Below the pieces are notes generated by a model. It did not search any database and was not told the DNA's origin. It saw nothing but the letters and a program-made list of their open reading frames with translations. From NCBI GenBank assembly GCA_016931555.1, contig JAFGEM010000102.1, positions 1-7,922 on the forward strand: a stretch of DNA of 7,922 nt, written 5' to 3'. Position numbers and translations under genes: made by a program. The stretch comes from Candidatus Iainarchaeum sp. GTDB lineage: Archaea; Iainarchaeota; Iainarchaeia; Iainarchaeales; GCA-2688035. Of this stretch, positions 1-6,431 are shown piece by piece (position 1 is the first letter of the stretch; every line of letters starts with the position of its first letter).

Positions 1-90
1 ATGTTTCGGGAGACGCAAAATGGGCTAACATAGAATTTACACCGCAAAAATACACTTACCTAATTGGCGTGGAATTCAAAGTCAAGGAAA
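1..90 (+). repeat. End of an Ig-like module, first visible copy (protein-level repeat)
   Basis: The first residues read IEFTPQKYTYLIGVEFKV, with FTPQ at bases 36-47. This matches the closing strands of two later modules, which read LFTPKSEYLTYIDIEFEY and VFTPKENTLGETAKFKII. It is probably the tail of a module whose beginning lies upstream of the window, and it argues that this protein is longer than what is visible. Confidence 0.55.
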
Positions 91-3000
91 ACACTGAACC
101 TGGAGAAGAACTCAATCTGCACTACCGCTCATGGTTTGTTGACGCAGGAGAGTATACAAGAATTCCAATTGACTCTGAACTGGGAAATGCCGAGGAAACA
201 CAATCAAAACAGGCATTATACGCAGAAACAATTAATCTTGGCTTTGGGGAAGGAGTTGATGCGGACTGCGGCCAAGACATTTGCTATGGCAAAGAATGGG
301 TTTTTGACAACTACGCAAAAGAAATGCAAAGGCAGGGAACAGAAGACTATTTTTTAACAGTAAACAAGGATTATAACCTGAATTTTGAGTTAAAAAACAA
401 CTCGGGATTTAGAATAACGGCACCAAAAATCAGCATAACAGGCTCGGATGCGGAGTACATTGAATTCAAAAAAATTTGGACCAAAAACATGTCAGGGGAA
501 CAACTCCAGAACACAAACAATATCACTGCAATAGAGCTAACAGGCATTGCAGACCAGGAAACAATGGAGGTAAATGTTTTGTTTACCCCAAAATCAGAAT
601 ATCTCACATACATTGACATAGAATTTGAATACGGCTTTGAACAGGTTTTCACTGAAACAATTTGGCTTGACACGAGCTTTGGAAAAGAAATGGTTCTCGA
701 ATTAACGCCGGAAACAATTGCAGCATTTGAAGAAACAAGAATAACAGTTAGGGCAGCATCAGAAAACATGGGAGTCGCAGGCGCCGAAATAGAAATGGCA
801 AAAACATTGGCTGGCGGGCAAACAATTAAACAAAGAACACAGACAAATGAAAACGGCGAAGCAATTTTTGAACTGCCAAAATCGAGCCCCGGAACAACCC
901 TTGTTTTCACAGCCCAAAAAATCGGCTACTGCTCAGAACCCGTGGAAATGCAGATAGCGCCAAACGCATTTACTGTGGAACCCGATTCATTGGAATCAGC
1001 AATAGACACCAAATTCAGGACAAGCGAAACACTTGAAGCAAAAATTTCAAACCAGACAGCAGCAAACATCCTGATAGAAAATGCACAGCTTTACGGAGAT
1101 TTTGCAGAGCTCCTAAATACAGAAGAAATGCAGGAATTTTTGGACAAGCTGAAAGGAACTGAAATAAGCGCAATGCAGGAAAAACAAATGCAAATTCTCA
1201 AAACACAGGTGAAAGAAAACATTGAAATCACAGAGGACAAAATAATTGAAGCAGAATTATTGCTGAGCTTTAAAGAACCAGACACAGGAATGGTTTTTGA
1301 CATAGCATTGCCAGTGCAGATAAAAATAGATTTTATTGCAGACGCAGCAATGAACTGCATACAGGTAAACAAACAGGAATGGGCAGCAATAACACAAAAC
1401 AACACAGCAACATTAGAATTAGAATTGACAAACAACTGCACTATTGGCAATGAGGCAATAAAAATAGACAAACTGCTCGCAAAAACAGTTTGGGACGGAA
1501 AAGCATCCGGAGTCCTCGAATTTGTGGAAACAGAGGGATTTGACAACTACTTTGAAGCAATGGGAGAAGGAGAATGGCAAATAGTTTACAAAGACTTTTG
1601 GAAAAACGATACAATGAAAGCAAAAATAGTTTTCACGCCAAAAGAAAACACGCTCGGAGAAACAGCCAAATTCAAAATAATATTCAATGGAAAAGTTGAA
1701 ACAGAAAACGGCAGCACTCTTGTAGGAGAAACAGAAATAAACTCAGAAATAGAAATAGTAGGCCTTGAAGACTGCCTGAAAATAGAGCCGGATAAACTAA
1801 CAATTAGAGCTGAAACAGATTCAGTAAATTTTTCAATAGATGCATCAGAATGCAAGCACGCAATCCAAATATCCTTATGCAGGAATGACAATGGATGTAG
1901 CGGAGGCTCTTCAGAAGGTACAATATCATTGAGCGCAACAACACTTAATTTAACTCCCTCGGGCAACAAGGCAACCATAACAGCAACCAAAGGAGAGATA
2001 CCAGGCATATATGGGATAACAATTGACGCAAAAACGCAAAACAGCGAATGGAACAGAGTTAAAACAATTGACGTTTTCATTGAACCTGACAACAGTGTTC
2101 TGTTTTCAATGGACAAATACACGTTTGCACTCATTGGAATAGGAGCAAAAGACAGTGCAACAGTATACAACCCAAACCTTACAGTTGATGTGAGTGTTGT
2201 CGCGCCAATAAGCGCATGGTATGGCAGCACAAACAATGCAAACGACTTCTTCGACCCAGATGTTGCAGGAACAGGATCAGTGCCACAGCAGTTAAAAGAT
2301 GCACAGGAAGCAGCCAAAATTGCAAAGGACTCACTCCAAAGCATGAGCGACGATGCATACACAGAAGCAGACAACGCAAGAAACCTAACAGATCAGGCCT
2401 TACAAAGGCTAAACAACGCAAAAAACCAGGCAGACCAGGCAGACAACCAAGCAGGGCAAGTACTAGACATGGCAGGCCAAGGAGCAAGCTTAGCAAGTAT
2501 GCTCTTATCAGACTGCAGCAGCGTGGAAACAGCAGTTGCAGGGGCATGTGCCAAAATACCGCCTAACGTGCCATGCTGCACAGCAAAGGCAACAGCAGCA
2601 AGCATGTGCAAAACAGTGCAGGCAATAAGCATTGCTGGAATGGCTGCAAAAGCAGCAGCAGGGGCAGCATCACAGGCAGCACAGCAGGGAGCACAGAATG
2701 CACAACAGGGGCAAAACCTTGGAAACATGGGCCAGCAAAGCATTCAAAATGCTGAAGCAGGGGCATGTTCAATAGAAGGGATTTCGGACAGGTCAAGGCA
2801 AGGATCTGGAGAAGCAAGGCAGGCTGCACAGGAACTTGCAAATGCAGCACAGCAAATGCAGCAGGATGAACAAAAAATGAACAATGCCGCAGGAGAACTT
2901 GGAAAAGTAGGAACACAAGTAGCAGAAATGGGGGCAAAGCTGGCAGTCGCAAAAACAATGGGGACTACAATATCCACACAATGCTCTGAGGCAGCGGGCG

Positions 3001-5441
3001 CAGTAACAGCATATCTCGCCAGAGTTGCTGCTCTCGAAGGCGTAAAAACAGGGCTTTCGAGTGCTAGTGCAGCAGCAAAAAGCCAGGCAGAAACAGCAGG
3101 GCAGGCTGCAAACAATGCAAACAATGCATCGAGACAGGCTGAACAGCAGAACAACAATGCAAGCGACAATCTTGACAGGCTCTCTGTTGTAGAAGTGAAT
3201 ACGCAGGAAGCCTCAAGCTATGGGCATGGAAGAGTAGTGGGAATTCTCGGCTCTTATGTAGGATTGGGAGCAATGGTAGGAAGCTATGAAGGAAACGCAT
3301 ACAACATGACTGTGGAAAACTGCGGGCAAATGTTCGAAAGCATTCTACCCGCATTCATAACTAATCTGAAAGATGATAAAGAAGAAGTGCTTGTAGAAAA
3401 AGAAGGCATAGAAGGAGAATGGAATACAGAAGAAGCCAAAGTATTCGGAGAATATGAAAGCCAGACAGCAGGAGTAACATTTGCAAACAACAGCATTACA
3501 GGAGAAGACGCTGTTTATACCACTATAAGCCTGAGAGCACTCAGGCACAGTTATGCTGACCCTACAACAGTTGGAGCTGGAAGCTATGCAGGGGCAGGAA
3601 CAGGAGGCTCTAATAGCGGCAGCAGTTTTGGGCCATTCAATGTTCCAGATCAAGCACAGCCAGTAGTTGTTGAACAAAAATTCCATGTAAAATTTACTAC
3701 ACGAGAACAAAAGGCAAAACCCGCAGCAGAAAGGGAAAACACATGCGTGCAGGGAGCGAGATTTGGGGCAACTGGAGAAGAGGCACTGCCCAAAGTGAAA
3801 TTCACATGGAGTTGGCATGACAATGCAGGAGTATCCCAAGATTCCTGCATAGCAGAGAACACTGAAGCATTCTATTGTGATGCAACACAATTCTCAATAA
3901 TGATAAGCAAAAGGCTGAAGGGTATCCAAGAATTTGCAGAAAGAAACGCCCACTTGGATTGCCCAACAAACCAGGCAATTGAAGGAGGATATGGCTTGAA
4001 ATGGATTGTAGAAGAATTCAATAACTACCTTTTGTTTTTAAGCAGAAACCCAATTCCAACTAATTTAGAGGAAATAAATCCGGAATGCTGGCTCCCAAAA
4101 ACAACTTTCCTGTTTGACGACAAGCCCGCAATAAACTATTTCGTTGAAGAATCAGATAACGTTGCATGGACAAGCGAAATTACAAGTGCAGAGGAACTCG
4201 ACAAATTAATCAGGTTTAACGCATACCTGATAAGAGACGGTTACTCAGATGACTTCAAAAGCGATTTTGCCGGCTATTATGAAAAAGCATCTTTTTTGAA
4301 TGCACCAGACTGGTTCATTAGAAACCCCGCAGGCCAGCTAAGCGATTATTTTAGGGATGCAGAAAAACTGGTTTTTGCACAAGAATATTTGGATTCAACG
4401 GAATTGAACAACGCAGGATTGTTTGCTGTTTTACTGAACATTGACTTTGGAGAAGGCTGGGAATTCTTTGATGAGGAAAGCAAGCCAGATGCAAAAATAC
4501 GCGTGGAATTAGATTACAGGGAAAATCCCGAGAACGAAAGCATATTTTATTACCTGCCATTCAACGCAAATCTTGCCCAGGACTTGGATAAAACAAGACA
4601 AGGGTATGGAATAAGATACCTTAATGAAGAAATAGAGTTTCCAATAACAAGTGCTAGTGAATTGTTTGTTACAACAAGAGAAGACAGCAGCGGAGGACTG
4701 TCAAGGCTTTCGACAAAAACTGCAAAAGAGATTAAAACAACAAACAGCACTTTCTCCAAACGCGGATTGCTGTTGGAAATAAAGGAAAGCAGCTACGGAA
4801 TTGACAAAGAACTATTGTACTATCCCACATTTGCGACTCCAATAATACTTGCAGTAGACAGCACTGAGAACCCAAGCCAATTTAGCGCATACTATCAATT
4901 GTTAGACTCAAAAACACCAAAAACAACAGGAGAAACACTTGCCTTTTGGACAGGAACTGGAGAAAACTGCGATAATTTTGATGGTTATGACTTGCTAGAA
5001 TCATTTTATGCGAGAGGAGACAGATACGCAGAAGAGCTTGATTTAGAGGAAAGACCATCTGACGCATATGCGTTAGACTGGAAAAACGCTGAAGGAGACG
5101 GTAAAATTTACTTAAAAACAATTTTTTACACTCCAACACAGAAGTCTTTTGCAATTGGCACAATAGAAGAAAGCCAGGGCACTGACTTTAGAAGCCCTGA
5201 TTCAGGATTTCAAACAAGCGTTGATTTAGCCGGAATAAGCGGTTCATTGTACAACAACAAACAAGAAGAGAAAAGTATTACCCAATTAGAACACCTTTTT
5301 GAGCTGGTGAAAGAAGGGGATGTCTGCCTTACAGACAACCAGACTGAAACAGTGTTCTGGTGGAATGAACAGGCCCTCATAGAAAAACGCGGAACCAACG
5401 GCTCAATCCAAGAATTCGAAAACAGCATAAACTGCAATTAA
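1..5441 (+). CDS. Giant modular surface/secreted protein, 5'-truncated by window edge
   Basis: Open from the left edge (first full codon at base 3) to TAA at 5439-5441, at least 1812 residues. GTG at 69 is the first possible start in the window, but 22 sense codons precede it in frame and continue a beta-strand pattern, so the true start and any signal peptide lie upstream. Counting from base 3: Ig-like modules at about 1-690, with a carboxypeptidase-regulatory or Big_1-like fold at about 234-320 and a helical insert at about 368-417; an Ala/Gln/Asn-rich coiled coil at about 760-1062; a glycine-zipper segment at 1078-1095; a Gly/Ser linker near 1190-1215; and a mixed alpha/beta region of about 590 residues to the end. 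About 20 N-X-S/T sequons and several cysteine pairs point to an extracellular location. No C-terminal membrane anchor or LPXTG-like signal is visible. Function unknown; adhesin, S-layer-associated protein or cell-contact protein are inferences. Confidence 0.9.
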   Translation, partial: VSGDAKWANIEFTPQKYTYLIGVEFKVKENTEPGEELNLHYRSWFVDAGEYTRIPIDSELGNAEETQSKQALYAETINLGFGEGVDADCGQDICYGKEWVFDNYAKEMQRQGTEDYFLTVNKDYNLNFELKNNSGFRITAPKISITGSDAEYIEFKKIWTKNMSGEQLQNTNNITAIELTGIADQETMEVNVLFTPKSEYLTYIDIEFEYGFEQVFTETIWLDTSFGKEMVLELTPETIAAFEETRITVRAASENMGVAGAEIEMAKTLAGGQTIKQRTQTNENGEAIFELPKSSPGTTLVFTAQKIGYCSEPVEMQIAPNAFTVEPDSLESAIDTKFRTSETLEAKISNQTAANILIENAQLYGDFAELLNTEEMQEFLDKLKGTEISAMQEKQMQILKTQVKENIEITEDKIIEAELLLSFKEPDTGMVFDIALPVQIKIDFIADAAMNCIQVNKQEWAAITQNNTATLELELTNNCTIGNEAIKIDKLLAKTVWDGKASGVLEFVETEGFDNYFEAMGEGEWQIVYKDFWKNDTMKAKIVFTPKENTLGETAKFKIIFNGKVETENGSTLVGETEINSEIEIVGLEDCLKIEPDKLTIRAETDSVNFSIDASECKHAIQISLCRNDNGCSGGSSEGTISLSATTLNLTPSGNKATITATKGEIPGIYGITIDAKTQNSEWNRVKTIDVFIEPDNSVLFSMDKYTFALIGIGAKDSATVYNPNLTVDVSVVAPISAWYGSTNNANDFFDPDVAGTGSVPQQLKDAQEAAKIAKDSLQSMSDDAYTEADNARNLTDQALQRLNNAKNQADQADNQAGQVLDMAGQGASLASMLLSDCSSVETAVAGACAKIPPNVPCCTAKATAASMCKTVQAISIAGMAAKAAAGAASQAAQQGAQNAQQGQNLGNMGQQSIQNAEAGACSIEGISDRSRQGSGEARQAAQELANAAQQMQQDEQKMNNAAGELGKVGTQVAEMGAKLAVAKTMGTTISTQCSEAAGAVTAYLARVAALEGVKTGLSSASAAAKSQAETAGQAANNANNASRQAEQQNNNASDNLDRLSVVEVNTQEASSYGHGRVVGILGSYVGLGAMVGSYEGNAYNMTVENCGQMFESILPAFITNLKDDKEEVLVEKEGIEGEWNTEEAKVFGEYESQTAGVTFANNSITGEDAVYTTISLRALRHSYADPTTVGAGSYAGAGTGGSNSGSSFGPFNVPDQAQPVVVEQKFHVKFTTREQKAKPAAERENTCVQGARFGATGEEALPKVKFTWSWHDNAGVSQDSCIAENTEAFYCDATQFSIMISKRLKGIQEFAERNAHLDCPTNQAIEGGYGLKWIVEEFNNYLLFLSRNPIPTNLEEINPECWLPKTTFLFDDKPAINYFVEESDNVAWTSEITSAEELDKLIRFNAYLIRDGYSDDFKSDFAGYYEKASFLNAPDWFIRNPAGQLSDYFRDAEKLVFAQEYLDSTELNNAGLFAVLLNIDFGEGWEFFDEESKPDAKIRVELDYRENPENESIFYYLPFNANLAQDLDKTRQGYGIRYLNEEIEFPITSASELFVTTREDSSGGLSRLSTKTAKEIKTTNSTFSKRGLLLEIKESSYGIDKELLYYPTFATPIILAVDSTENPSQFSAYYQLLDSKTPKTTGETLAFWTGTGENCDNFDGYDLLESFYARGDRYAEELDLEERPSDAYALDWKNAEGDGKIYLKTIFYTPTQKSFAIGTIEESQGTDFRSPDSGFQTSVDLAGISGSLYNNKQEEKSITQLEHLFELVKEGDVCLTDNQTETVFWWNEQALIEKRGTNGSIQEFENSINCN
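375..680 (+). repeat. Ig-like beta-sandwich module A (protein-level repeat)
   Basis: The module opens with NLNFELKNN (375-401) and closes with NVLFTPKSEYLTYIDIEFEY (573-632). The ELKNN-to-FTPK distance is 65 residues. The 'ELxNN ... FTPK' pattern recurs in module B at nearly the same spacing. This type of domain, where short hydrophobic strands alternate with Asn-rich turns, is common in archaeal surface proteins. The boundaries are approximate. Confidence 0.6.
1410..1770 (+). repeat. Ig-like beta-sandwich module B (protein-level repeat)
   Basis: Starts with TLELELTNN (1410-1436) and has KIVFTPKENTLGETAKFKII from 1623. ELTNN to FTPK is 70 residues, against 65 in module A. The copies are diverged at the DNA level, so this is an old domain duplication and not a recent repeat. 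A further beta domain follows at about 1773-2085 (opening CLKIEPDKLTI) with a different pattern. Confidence 0.6.
2280..3186 (+). other. Encoded Ala/Gln/Asn-rich coiled-coil stalk with cysteine cluster
   Basis: About 300 codons of low-complexity helical sequence rich in Ala, Gln, Asn and Glu, with few aromatics and almost no Pro. The exception is a PPNVP turn at 2559-2573. Cysteine codons lie at 2514, 2547, 2574, 2577 and 2607, with two more at 2766 and 2982. The pattern C-x10-C-x8-CC-x9-C around the Pro turn suggests a disulfide-pinned helical hairpin. Short DNA tandem repeats occur here (CCAGGCAGA twice at 2426-2443; TGCAAACAA twice at 3107-3124), which fits growth by slippage. A stalk or spacer role is inferred. 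Confidence 0.75.
3234..3287 (+). other. Encoded glycine-zipper hydrophobic segment
   Basis: Eighteen codons reading VVGILGSYVGLGAMVGSY lie just after the coiled coil. They are uncharged and hydrophobic, with repeated Gly at 3-4 residue spacing. The length suits a short membrane-inserting helix or a packed buried helix. It is not a typical stop-transfer anchor because about 720 polar residues follow it. Its role is unknown. Confidence 0.5.
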
Positions 5442-5448
5442 CTTAATG

Positions 5449-5473
5449 TTTCAATTTGATTTTTGCGCAAAAA
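5449..5473 (+). terminator. Candidate transcription terminator of the giant-protein gene
   Basis: T-rich sequence starts 8 bases after the stop codon and leads into TTTTTGCGCAAAAA (5460-5473), a perfect 14-base palindrome followed by further A residues. Archaeal termination usually relies on T-runs on the coding strand. The T-run here is short (5), so this call is weak. The nine-A run (5469-5477) would give a stronger T-run on the minus strand, but no minus-strand gene needs it. Confidence 0.3.
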
Positions 5474-5488
5474 AAAATCCCTTATTTT

Positions 5489-5612
5489 GCCAAGCTTTCT
5501 TTTCCAAAGAAAGGCCGTGCAGTACTCATAATCGTCGTCATTCTGCCAAAGCAAAAAGCAATCGCAGTCAGTTCTCAGTCTGCTCTTCACACCAAGCTTT
5601 TAAAAAAGCTTG
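5489..5612. other. Hairpin-bounded intergenic element, function unknown
   Basis: Two inverted repeats enclose about 80 bases: CTTTCTTT-TCC-AAAGAAAG (5495-5513) and CAAGCTTTT-AA-AAAAGCTTG (5593-5612). Each left arm overlaps the same 9-base direct repeat CCAAGCTTT (5490-5498 and 5592-5600). The base composition is more pyrimidine-rich on the + strand than in the flanking genes. It could be a dispersed intergenic repeat unit, a small RNA or paired terminator structures. Two short frames cross it (5446-5616 from ATG; 5456-5632 from TTG), but neither has convincing coding support. Confidence 0.4.
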
Positions 5613-5637
5613 TTAAAACAAATTGGTATTAGACTAA

Positions 5638-5645
5638 TTTAATAA
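5638..5645 (+). promoter_or_regulatory. Candidate TATA box (box A) for tRNA-Glu
   Basis: TTTAATAA is centred about 29 bases upstream of the first tRNA base, near the usual archaeal TBP-site distance from the transcription start. The surrounding sequence is very AT-rich, so other TATA-like matches exist (for example TTTTTATT just downstream) and the exact box is uncertain. Confidence 0.4.
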
Positions 5646-5670
5646 GCTTTTTATTTCAAAAATAGGTTAA

Positions 5671-5745
5671 GCCCCTATAGTCTAGCCCGGTTAAGGACCC
5701 TGCCCTCTCACGGCAGTGACCTGGGTTCAAATCCCAGTGGGGGCA
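5671..5745 (+). tRNA. tRNA-Glu, anticodon CTC
   Basis: A complete 75-base cloverleaf. The acceptor stem GCCCCTA (5671-5677) pairs with TGGGGGC (5738-5744), and the discriminator is A5745. The D-stem is GTC/GAC (5680-5682, 5696-5698). The anticodon stem CTGCC/GGCAG (5700-5704, 5712-5716) encloses the loop CTCTCAC, with anticodon CTC at 5707-5709 reading GAG. The T-arm CTGGG-TTCAAAT-CCCAG spans 5721-5737. The acceptor stem has one T-G wobble. No intron is seen and the 3' CCA is not encoded, so it must be added after transcription. Confidence 0.96.
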
Positions 5746-5755
5746 CTTTTAAAAG
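5746..5755 (+). promoter_or_regulatory. Palindrome CTTTTAAAAG: tRNA terminator and/or DUF116 TATA box
   Basis: A perfect 10-base palindrome directly abuts the tRNA 3' end. Its TTTT run could end tRNA transcription. Its TTTTAAAA core is centred about 27 bases upstream of the DUF116 ATG, the right place for a TATA box of a leaderless transcript. Both roles are inferred from position. Confidence 0.4.
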
Positions 5756-5777
5756 GAATTTGGCATTTGGTTAGAAT

Positions 5778-6365
5778 ATGGGAAATGGCAATATCAAGAA
5801 AATTCGCGCAACAATTTCTCGCCTAATTGATAAGGGAACGCACTTAGATGTTTCAAGAACCACAGAGATTATTGCAAAAAAATTCGGTTTGAATCAGAGG
5901 CTGATTTGCTATACCCACATTGAATTGCGCAATACTCTGAATGAAATTGACTTTAAGGCAACCCCCTATCCCCAAAGAATACTTTTTCTGCCGCACTGCA
6001 TGAAAAACTCGGAAAAATGCAGGGCTAAATACACTGAAAAGGGTTTGGAATGCTTAGACTGCGGGCAATGCCAGATTTCAGAGTTAAAAAAAAATGCGCT
6101 TGACCTTGGCTACAACGGGGTTTATGTTACGCCGGGGGGAAGCATGGTGCAGAAGATAATAGAACAGAAAAAGCCAAAAGCAGTTTTAGGCGTGTGCTGT
6201 TATGAAGAGGCAAACATTGCATTTGACAGGCTGCGCGGCACTGGCATAGCACCACAGGCAGTATTGTTAATGCGAGATGGTTGCAAGGACACAATTGTAA
6301 ACACAGAAGAAGTAAAAGAAAAAATGCAGATGATAGACAAAAAGCTTTTGAACAACAAAGCCTAA
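5778..6365 (+). CDS. DUF116 family protein, possible metal/Fe-S-binding
   Basis: A 195-residue soluble protein; the reaction is unknown. It matches the DUF116 pattern as I know it: LPHC at 71-74, a cysteine group CLDCGQC (C92, C95, C98), a 'GY-V-GGS' stretch with GGS at 120-122, 'AVLGVCCYEE' at 135-144 in place of the more usual GVACE-like motif, and 'DGCKDTIVNTEEV' at 167-179. Cysteines are at 44, 74, 81, 92, 95, 98, 140, 141 and 169, a density suggesting a bound metal or Fe-S cluster (inference). Roughly the first 60 residues are helical and basic. ATG 5778 is fixed as the earliest start because an in-frame TAG lies at 5772-5774. No Shine-Dalgarno sits at normal spacing (AAGG is about 21 bases upstream), so translation is probably leaderless. 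The gene begins 32 bases after the tRNA. Confidence 0.9.
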   Translation: MGNGNIKKIRATISRLIDKGTHLDVSRTTEIIAKKFGLNQRLICYTHIELRNTLNEIDFKATPYPQRILFLPHCMKNSEKCRAKYTEKGLECLDCGQCQISELKKNALDLGYNGVYVTPGGSMVQKIIEQKKPKAVLGVCCYEEANIAFDRLRGTGIAPQAVLLMRDGCKDTIVNTEEVKEKMQMIDKKLLNNKA

Positions 6366-6373
6366 ATGAAAAT

Positions 6374-6387
6374 GCTATTTTCTTCTT
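6374..6387 (+). terminator. T-rich candidate terminator after the DUF116 gene
   Basis: GCTATTTTCTTCTT begins 9 bases past the stop codon. Pyrimidine/T-rich tracts on the coding strand are the usual archaeal termination signal. No strong hairpin accompanies it. A new TATA-like box follows, which supports separate transcription of the next gene. Confidence 0.35.
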
Positions 6388-6400
6388 AAAAAAGGTTAGA

Positions 6401-6410
6401 TTATTATATT
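6401..6410 (+). promoter_or_regulatory. Candidate TATA box for the heparinase-like gene
   Basis: TTATTATATT is centred about 26 bases upstream of the ATG at 6432. That spacing would place the transcription start at or next to the start codon, giving a leaderless mRNA. A weak Shine-Dalgarno-like AAAGGT (6415-6420) lies 11 bases before the ATG, so a short leader with ribosome binding is the alternative. Confidence 0.45.
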
Positions 6411-6431
6411 GCAAAAAGGTATTAGTATTCC

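Noticed and set aside
69..71. GTG at 69 as the true start of the giant protein
   Set aside because: The frame is open for 22 codons upstream to the window edge, and those codons encode a copy of the repeated FTPK-type motif, so the gene begins outside the window.
64..357. 97-codon + strand frame starting at 64
   Set aside because: It lies wholly inside the giant gene in another frame and has no recognisable protein pattern.
2216..2566. 116-codon + strand frame rich in Arg and Lys
   Set aside because: It is a shadow of the Gln/Ala codon repeats of the coiled coil in another frame.
3107..3124. Tandem 9-base repeat as a CRISPR or attachment site
   Set aside because: Only two short units inside coding sequence, with no spacers and no flanking integrase; best explained by codon repetition.
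371..5437. Many antisense open frames (up to 262 codons) opposite the giant gene
   Set aside because: They follow from the purine- and GCA-rich codon use of the + strand. Their translations are Leu/Ser/Cys-rich with no domain pattern, and they overlap a single continuous, well-structured frame.
5515..5590. Possible C/D box guide RNA on the minus strand (AATGACGA-like and CTGA boxes)
   Set aside because: The CTGA boxes come before the C-like box instead of after it, and the C-like box has a mismatch, so the required order is absent.
5446..5616. 56-residue ORF directly after the giant gene
   Set aside because: It starts 4 bases after a stop codon without a promoter or ribosome site, spans both hairpins, and its translation is a Ser/Lys/Cys/His-rich mix without structure.
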